A stretch of 11,422 nt of DNA from an uncultured Collinsella sp. GTDB taxonomy: Bacteria; Actinomycetota; Coriobacteriia; Coriobacteriales; Coriobacteriaceae. The notes under the pieces were generated by a model. That model worked only from the letters and a program-made list of their open reading frames with translations. It did not search any database and was not told where the DNA came from. Positions 6,221 through 11,422 of the stretch are shown in pieces (position 1 is the stretch's first letter; each line of letters opens with the position of its first letter). A program made the translations under genes and the position numbers. Where the stretch lies: NCBI GenBank assembly GCA_902489965.1, contig CABUCA010000059.1, positions 1-11,422 of the forward strand. Reading direction: 5' to 3'.

Positions 6221-7644
6221 GAATCTGCTTGGTACTCGAGGGTTGCTACCCCTATGTGCACGGCGGCGTGTCCACCTGGATGCACGGCTATATCCAGGCC
6301 ATGCCCGAGCACGAGTTTGTGCTGTGGGTGATTGGCGCGCATGCTGCCGACCGCGGCAAGTTTGTCTACGAGCTGCCCAGCAACGTGGTCGAGGTACACG
6401 AGGTGTTTCTGGACGATGCCCTGCGTCTTTCGGGCGAGCAGGAAGAGGCAGACTATAACGATCGCGAGCACGAGGCGCTGCGTCGCCTGGTGTCGCTCTC
6501 CAATCCGGATTGGGGCGTGCTGTTCGATATCTTCCAGCGCCGTCGCGTGCACCCGCTCTCGTTTTTGCAGAGCCGCACCTTTATGGATATCTTTCGCGAC
6601 GTGTGCCTGGCCGAGTACCCCTACACGCCTTTTGCCGACGCATTCCACACCATGCGCTCCATGCTACTGCCCGTGCTCTACCTGCTGGGCAGCGAGGTGC
6701 CGGTGGCCGATGTGTACCACGCCATCTCGACCGGTTACGGCGGCTTGCTCGCCTGCCTGGGCTCAAGTGTTCACCATGCGCCGGTGCTGCTCACCGAGCA
6801 CGGCATCTATACCCGCGAACGCGAGGAAGAGATCATTCGCGCCGACTGGGTGGTGCCGTCGTTTAAGGACCGCTGGATTCGCTTTTTCTACCTGCTTTCG
6901 GAGGCGATCTACCGTCGCGCCTTCCACGTGACGAGCCTGTTTCACAACGCCCGCAAGACGCAGATCGATATGGGCTGCGATGCGGACAAATGCCTGGTCA
7001 TTCCCAATGGCATCCAGTTTAATCGCTTTAAGGACATACCTTTAAAGCCCGATGACGGTTGGGTGGACATTGGCGCGGTGGTGCGCCTGGCGCCCATCAA
7101 GGACGTCAAGACCATGATCTATGCCTTCTTTGAGCTGCACGAGCGCCTGCCCAAGGTGCGCCTGCACATTATGGGCGGCGTGGACGACGAGGAGTACGGC
7201 GCCGAGTGCCACGCGCTGGTCGATACCCTGGGCGTGCGCGACCTGATCTTTACCGGTCGCGTCAACGTGGTCGAGTACATGGAAAAGCTCGACTTTACCA
7301 TTTTGACGAGCATCTCCGAAGGCCAGCCGCTCAGCGTGCTGGAGTCGCTTGCAGCGCGTCGTCCTTGCGTTACGACCGAGGTGGGTTGCTGTCGCGAGCT
7401 GCTCGAAGGCGCCCCGGGCGACGACTTTGGCGTGGCAGGTTTTGTGACGCCGCCTATGTATCGCAAGGGCCTGGCCGATGCCATGGAGCGCATGTGTGTG
7501 AGCCGCGCCCGTCGCATTGAGATGGGGGAGCGCGGCCAGCGTCGCGTTGCCACGTACTTTTTGCACGAGCAGATGCTCGCCAACTATCGCGCGCTGTACG
7601 ACGAGACGGCGCGTGCGTTTGACCTGCCCAGAGAGGGGGAGTAG
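6217..7644 (+). CDS. pelF: PelF, GT4-family glycosyltransferase of Pel synthesis
   Basis: The 475-residue cytoplasmic enzyme polymerises the Pel chain from UDP-sugar donors. It opens with MRICLVLEGCYPYVHGGVST, the glycine-rich acceptor-side loop characteristic of PelF. LLTEHGIYTREREEE follows at residues 191-205 and a PNG motif at 263-265. The C-terminal Rossmann domain has GRVNVVEYM and the retaining-GT4 motif E-x7-E with E368 and E376 in SEGQPLSVLES, followed by EVGCCRELLEG. Length and motif order agree with the PelF family (about 500 residues). AAGGAGGG at 6200-6207 precedes the ATG at 6217, which overlaps the previous stop as ATGA. A longer reading from 6079 would lie inside the deacetylase gene and is rejected. 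PelF needs no signal peptide and has none. It is expected to act at the membrane with PelD, PelE and PelG. Confidence 0.95.
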   Translation: MRICLVLEGCYPYVHGGVSTWMHGYIQAMPEHEFVLWVIGAHAADRGKFVYELPSNVVEVHEVFLDDALRLSGEQEEADYNDREHEALRRLVSLSNPDWGVLFDIFQRRRVHPLSFLQSRTFMDIFRDVCLAEYPYTPFADAFHTMRSMLLPVLYLLGSEVPVADVYHAISTGYGGLLACLGSSVHHAPVLLTEHGIYTREREEEIIRADWVVPSFKDRWIRFFYLLSEAIYRRAFHVTSLFHNARKTQIDMGCDADKCLVIPNGIQFNRFKDIPLKPDDGWVDIGAVVRLAPIKDVKTMIYAFFELHERLPKVRLHIMGGVDDEEYGAECHALVDTLGVRDLIFTGRVNVVEYMEKLDFTILTSISEGQPLSVLESLAARRPCVTTEVGCCRELLEGAPGDDFGVAGFVTPPMYRKGLADAMERMCVSRARRIEMGERGQRRVATYFLHEQMLANYRALYDETARAFDLPREGE

Positions 7645-7647
7645 CCG

Positions 7648-9192
7648 GTGGCCGGAATCGGTTTTGAGCTCAAGCGCCTGTTTAGGCGCAAGGGTCTGTT
7701 TGCCACGATGCGCGCCTATGGCTACGCCGGCATTGTGTGCACGGGTCCCATGCTGCTGGGCGTGCTGCTCCAGGTGGGTATCTTGGTGCTGTGCGGTCTG
7801 TGGGGCGTGGGGCGCGCCAACCAGGATTTGCTGGTGTGCATGGTGACCTATACGCTGCTGGCGTCGCTTACGCTCACGAGCTTTTTTTCCATGCCGGTTA
7901 CGCGCTTTTTGGCGGACATGCTTTTTGCCGAGCGCGAAGAAGAGATTCTGCCTTCGTTTTGGGGCTCCAACGCCATCATGCTGGTTGCGGGCACGGTGCT
8001 CTACGGCGTCTTTTTGCTGTTCTCGGGCGCCACGCTGCTGCAGGGGCTGCTGTGTCTGTGGCTGTTCAACATTATGATCGTCAACTGGAACGGTATGAGC
8101 TATCTCACGGCCATCAAGGATTACCGTGGCATTCTGTGTAGCTTTGCGGCCGCCATTGGCGTGGCGTGCCTGTTCGCCCTGGCCGCGCTTGCACTGGGGC
8201 TGCCGCCGGTCGAGGGCCTGTTGGCATCAATTGCCCTGGGCTACGGCGTCATGCTCGCCTGGGACGTGGTGCTGCTGTACCGGTATTTTCCGCAGAGCGA
8301 CCGCAGTCCCTGGCTCTTTTTGCAGTGGCTCGATCAGTTTATGCCGCTGGCGCTCACGGGCCTGTTTACCAACCTGGGGCTCTTTGCGCACCTGGTGATT
8401 ATTTGGGCCGGTCCCATTGGCGTGCAGGTCAAGGGCTTGTTTTATGGCGCGCCCTACCACGATGTGCCGGCGCTCATCGCGTTTTTGACCATTCTGGTCA
8501 CGACCGTCAACTTTGTGGTCTCGGTCGAGGTCAACTTCTATCCGCGCTACCGCGACTACTACAGCCTGTTCAACGACGGCGGCGTAGTGGGCGATATTGT
8601 GGTTGCCGAGGAGGAAATGCTCGCCACGCTCAACCGGGAGCTGTGGTTTTGCGCGCTCAAGCAGCTGTTTGTGACCGCGGCGGTCATCTCGCTGGAGACC
8701 ACGGTGCTCTCGGCCCTGCCGCTGGGCTTTAACAGTCTTATGCACGGGTATTTTCGCACGCTGTGCGTGGGCTATGGCCTGTATGCCGTGGGCAATACGG
8801 TGATGCTCATCTTGCTGTACTTTACCGACTACAAGGGTGCCGTGCTGGCTTCGGGCCTGTTTGCCGGTGTGGCCGGGCTGGCGACCGCCGTGTCGCTGCT
8901 TTTGCCGCAGCAGTTTTACGGCTTTGGCTTTTTGTTGGGTGCGGCGGTGTTTTTTATCGTGGCGCTGCTCCGGCTCGATACCTATACCGCCAACTTGCCG
9001 TATCGTATCCTGAGTCAACAGCCCATGGTGGCGACCGACAAGACGGGTCGCTTTACACAACTGGACCGTTTGCTCGACCGTGCCGAGCAGCGCTATGAGG
9101 AAGGCCGCCATAAGGGTGAGCCGCATGGTGGTTTTGAGCGCATGGTGGTCCGTGTGTATCGCAACCATTGGGGAGGTTCTGATGACCGATAG
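7648..9192 (+). CDS. pelG: PelG, polytopic Pel exporter
   Basis: The 514-residue integral membrane protein is the probable translocator of the Pel polymer, related to the MOP/polysaccharide flippase superfamily. The start MAGIGFELKRLFRRKG is close to invariant in PelG proteins and fixes the GTG start at 7648, which has GAGGGGGA just upstream. Around a dozen hydrophobic segments follow, for instance YAGIVCTGPMLLGVLLQVGI, then LVCMVTYTLLASLTLTSFF and a C-terminal FGFLLGAAVFFIVALL. A polar tail of roughly 65 residues (from about residue 450) closes the protein, probably in the cytoplasm. It begins 3 bases after the pelF stop and overlaps the next gene by 11 bases. PelF and PelG together are diagnostic of a Pel locus. 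Confidence 0.95.
   Translation: MAGIGFELKRLFRRKGLFATMRAYGYAGIVCTGPMLLGVLLQVGILVLCGLWGVGRANQDLLVCMVTYTLLASLTLTSFFSMPVTRFLADMLFAEREEEILPSFWGSNAIMLVAGTVLYGVFLLFSGATLLQGLLCLWLFNIMIVNWNGMSYLTAIKDYRGILCSFAAAIGVACLFALAALALGLPPVEGLLASIALGYGVMLAWDVVLLYRYFPQSDRSPWLFLQWLDQFMPLALTGLFTNLGLFAHLVIIWAGPIGVQVKGLFYGAPYHDVPALIAFLTILVTTVNFVVSVEVNFYPRYRDYYSLFNDGGVVGDIVVAEEEMLATLNRELWFCALKQLFVTAAVISLETTVLSALPLGFNSLMHGYFRTLCVGYGLYAVGNTVMLILLYFTDYKGAVLASGLFAGVAGLATAVSLLLPQQFYGFGFLLGAAVFFIVALLRLDTYTANLPYRILSQQPMVATDKTGRFTQLDRLLDRAEQRYEEGRHKGEPHGGFERMVVRVYRNHWGGSDDR
9170..9176 (+). promoter_or_regulatory. Ribosome binding site of the CotH-family gene inside pelG
   Basis: GGGGAGG lies inside the last codons of pelG, 5 bases before the ATG at 9182. 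It favours this start over the ATGs at 9194 and 9197, although those are only 12 and 15 bases later and would keep the same signal peptide. It also argues against the upstream in-frame ATG at 9080. Confidence 0.6.
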
Positions 9193-10951
9193 GATGATGT
9201 CTCGTCGTCGCCTGATTGAGGCGGCTGCCGGTGCGCTGCTGCTTTCGGGCTGCTCGGTGCAGGAAGACCCCTCGATCAAAAAAGTCAAAAAGCAGGACAA
9301 GATTAAAAAGGCCGAGGCCTCGAACGGTACCAAGCACCTGCGCGATAAGGACGAGCTATACGAGGTCTACGATGATTCGGGCATTGTGACCATGTACCTG
9401 ACGGTCTCTCGCGGCAACAGCTCCGAGAATACCGATCATAGCTGGGCCGAGATCAATACGTACTCTGTGTATGACTACGCCGACATGGGCGTGGCGCGCT
9501 ATCAGGTTATGGGCCTTTTGCAGGCGGGCGACGAAGACGGCCCGGTGGCCGGCGAGGTTGGCTATGGCGAGGAAGCGCCCAATGCCACCGTGCAGGTTCG
9601 CGGTCAGACATCGAGCATGAACTCGCAAAAGAATTACAAGGTGGAGCTCAAAAAGGGCAAGGGTACCTGGCGCCACCAGCGCGCGATTGCGCTTAACAAG
9701 CACATGGGCGAGGGTATGCGTTTTCGCAACAAGATGGCCTACGACCTTATCCGTGGGATTCCCCAGATGATGGGCCTGCGCACGCAGTTTGTGCATCTGT
9801 GGGTGTGCGACCAGACCGAAAAGTCCAACGATACCTTTGAGGACTACGGCCTGTTTACGCAGGTGGAGCAGCTCAACAAGACGGCGCTTAAGGCGCACGG
9901 CTTGGATAAGAACGGGCATCTGTACAAGGTGAACAGCTTCGATTTCTATCGCTACGAGGACACCATTAAGCTTGCCGACGATCCCGACTACAACCAGGCA
10001 AACTTTGAGGGCATGCTCGAGATTAAGGGCGACTCGGACCACACCAAGCTCATCGAGATGCTCGATACGCTCAACGACGAATCGCAAAAGATCGATGACG
10101 TGCTCGACACCTACTTTGATATCGAGAATCTGGTCTATTGGTTGGCGTTTCAGATCCTGACGGGCAACTGCGATACGCAGAACCGTAACTGCTATCTGTA
10201 CAGCCCGCTCAACTCAAATACCTGGTACTTTTTGGATTGGGATAACGACGGCATGCTGCGTAAGCTTGAGCTGAGCCTAAAGGGGTTCTCGGACTATGCG
10301 AGCTGGGAGCGCGGCGTGAGCAACTACTGGGGCAACGTGCTGTTCAACCGCGCGTTGCGCAGCAAGTCGTTCCGCAGCGAACTCGACCGTGCCGTCAAGG
10401 ACTTGCGCTCGTATTTGACCGAGGCGCGCCTGGCCAAGATGATCAAACATTACCGCGAGGTGACCGAATCCCTGGTCTTTGCTTCGCCCGATATCGACAA
10501 CCTGCCTGTCACCAAGGATCAATACGAGCAGATTGCCGCGGCGATTCCTTCTGAGATCGAGGAGAACTATAAGAGCTATTGCGAGAGCTATAAAAAGCCC
10601 ATGCCGTTCTACATCGGTGTGCCGCAGATCGATAACGGTAAGCTGCGCATGAGCTGGGATGCCGCGTACGACTTTGAGGCGCGCGATATTCGCTATACCG
10701 TGGAGCTTGCGCGAGATTATGCTATCAAGGACGTGCTTTTTAAGGCCGAGGACGTGCTGCTTCCCGAGGTGACCTGCGATGCGCCCGATACCGGCCAGTA
10801 TTTTGTGCGCGTGCGTGCCACCAACTCCGACGGCTATACGCAAGATGCGTTTGACTACTATGTGACCGACGACGGCAAGCACTACGGCATGAAGTGTTTT
10901 TACGTGCAAAACGGCGGCAAGGTCGTGGAGGACACGTATGAGGAGGGCTAG
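9182..10951 (+). CDS. CotH-kinase-family lipoprotein
   Basis: The 589-residue protein looks like a surface lipoprotein with an atypical protein-kinase domain of the CotH type. The signal peptide is SRRRLIEAAAGALLLSGC: a twin-arginine-like SRR plus a lipobox LSGC with the lipidated Cys at 24. A Lys-rich linker follows. The CotH domain spans about residues 55-450. It includes RGQTSSMNSQKNYKVELK (from R140), where the conserved Arg-Gly and Lys fit the nucleotide-binding strands, and YGLFTQVEQLNK. N329-C-D331-T-Q-N-R-N-C-Y-L-Y fits the catalytic-loop region. FLDWDND with D352, D354 and D356 fits the metal-binding loop. Residues of about 475-570 resemble an Ig/FN3-type beta domain (RYTVELARDYAIKD, GQYFVRVRATNSDGY). 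Bacillus CotH phosphorylates spore-coat proteins, but no spore context is seen here. The substrate is unknown and could be a wall protein or the polymer. It is co-translated with pelG and the VTC-domain gene. Confidence 0.85.
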   Translation: MTDRMMSRRRLIEAAAGALLLSGCSVQEDPSIKKVKKQDKIKKAEASNGTKHLRDKDELYEVYDDSGIVTMYLTVSRGNSSENTDHSWAEINTYSVYDYADMGVARYQVMGLLQAGDEDGPVAGEVGYGEEAPNATVQVRGQTSSMNSQKNYKVELKKGKGTWRHQRAIALNKHMGEGMRFRNKMAYDLIRGIPQMMGLRTQFVHLWVCDQTEKSNDTFEDYGLFTQVEQLNKTALKAHGLDKNGHLYKVNSFDFYRYEDTIKLADDPDYNQANFEGMLEIKGDSDHTKLIEMLDTLNDESQKIDDVLDTYFDIENLVYWLAFQILTGNCDTQNRNCYLYSPLNSNTWYFLDWDNDGMLRKLELSLKGFSDYASWERGVSNYWGNVLFNRALRSKSFRSELDRAVKDLRSYLTEARLAKMIKHYREVTESLVFASPDIDNLPVTKDQYEQIAAAIPSEIEENYKSYCESYKKPMPFYIGVPQIDNGKLRMSWDAAYDFEARDIRYTVELARDYAIKDVLFKAEDVLLPEVTCDAPDTGQYFVRVRATNSDGYTQDAFDYYVTDDGKHYGMKCFYVQNGGKVVEDTYEEG

Positions 10952-11422
10952 CGCGCTGCTTGAGCGCCTGGCGGCACCTCCTGCGCGTACCACGCAGGAG
11001 CGTTACCGCCACGAGCTCAAATATCTCATTAACGAGGGCGAGCACACTGCGCTTGCCTGTCGCATGGCGCCGGTATTTAAGCTGGACAAACATGCGCAGG
11101 CGGGCGGTTACACCATTCGCAGCCTGTACTTTGACGACTACTGCAACTCGGCCTACGAGGAAAAAGACGCCGGTATCCTCATGCGCAAAAAGTACCGCGT
11201 GCGCATCTATAACGGCGGCGACAAGGTGATTAAGCTCGAGCGCAAAAAGAAGTACGGTAGCTGGATCTACAAGGAGGACGCACCGCTCACGCGTGGCGAG
11301 TTTGAGCAGATTCTGGCCGGAGACTACGACTTTTTGCTGAGGAGCCCGCACCAACTCTGCCGCGAGTTCTACATCGAGTGTATCTGCAACATGATGCGTC
11401 CGCGGACCATCGTGGACTACGA
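10938..11422 (+). CDS. VTC-domain (polyphosphate polymerase-like) protein, 5' part only
   Basis: About 161 codons are visible before the window ends, so the gene is incomplete at its 3' end. After a short basic leader, RYRHELKYLI (R24-H25-E26, K28) opens a VTC/CYTH tunnel domain. YTIRSLYFDD (R61, D66, D67) follows, then RKKYRVRIY (R87, R89) and KLERKKK (K99, E101, K103). These basic and acidic residues line the triphosphate tunnel in VTC4-type polyphosphate polymerases, which make polyphosphate from ATP. No membrane helix is seen in this part, so it is expected to be cytoplasmic. GGAGG at 10927-10931 precedes the ATG at 10938, which overlaps the CotH-family gene by 14 bases. Bacterial VTC-domain genes often sit beside CotH and a DUF4956 membrane protein, so such a gene may follow outside the window. 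Whether it makes polyphosphate is not shown by sequence. Confidence 0.88.
   Translation, partial: MRRASALLERLAAPPARTTQERYRHELKYLINEGEHTALACRMAPVFKLDKHAQAGGYTIRSLYFDDYCNSAYEEKDAGILMRKKYRVRIYNGGDKVIKLERKKKYGSWIYKEDAPLTRGEFEQILAGDYDFLLRSPHQLCREFYIECICNMMRPRTIVDY

Noticed and set aside
9080..9181. N-terminal extension of the CotH-family protein from 9080
   Set aside because: It would hide the lipoprotein signal peptide behind 34 residues and lies inside pelG. GGGGAGG supports 9182.
8227..9333. 368-residue open frame on the - strand
   Set aside because: It is antisense to pelG and the start of the CotH-family gene, shows the same shadow composition and has no family motif.
1..11422. CRISPR array, tRNA, rRNA, insertion sequence or long direct repeats
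   Set aside because: Nothing with regular repeat spacing, tRNA-like arms or transposase motifs was seen on reading either strand.

Overview
The window looks like chromosome of a GC-rich gut actinobacterium of the Coriobacteriia, most likely Collinsella or a relative. This is inferred from codon style and gene content; no rRNA or marker gene is present to prove it. All supported genes are on the + strand. Two unrelated blocks are joined at about 1175-1302.

Block 1 (about 46-1174) is visibly more AT-rich and reads as a toxin-antitoxin-chaperone (TAC) module. It starts with the 3' end of a small MqsR-like toxin reading frame that has an in-frame stop and no usable start, so it is probably broken. 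Next comes an MqsA-type antitoxin with an N-terminal zinc-binding domain, a C-terminal HTH and an extra tail of about 40 residues. The stop codon of the antitoxin touches the start codon of a SecB-like protein. In known TAC systems a SecB-like chaperone protects the antitoxin by binding such a tail.

Block 2 (1303-11422, running off the right edge) is one tightly packed operon that matches the Gram-positive version of the Pel exopolysaccharide locus, in the order pelD-pelE-pelA(deacetylase only)-pelF-pelG, followed by a CotH-kinase-family lipoprotein and a VTC-domain (polyphosphate-polymerase-like) protein. Most junctions overlap (TTGA, ATGA, ATGA, then a 3-base gap, then overlaps of 11 and 14 bases), so translation is probably coupled. 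PelD is the membrane c-di-GMP receptor and here carries a degenerate SDR/epimerase-like domain at its N-terminus. PelE is a membrane-anchored helical-repeat partner. PelF is the cytoplasmic GT4 polymerase and PelG the polytopic membrane transporter. The DUF2194/PelA-type protein deacetylates the polymer outside the membrane. No outer-membrane pelB or pelC is present between these genes, as expected of a Gram-positive locus.

The least understood parts are the two genes after pelG. A surface CotH-like kinase and a VTC-fold enzyme, co-translated with Pel synthesis, suggest that phosphorylation or polyphosphate production is tied to making this polymer.
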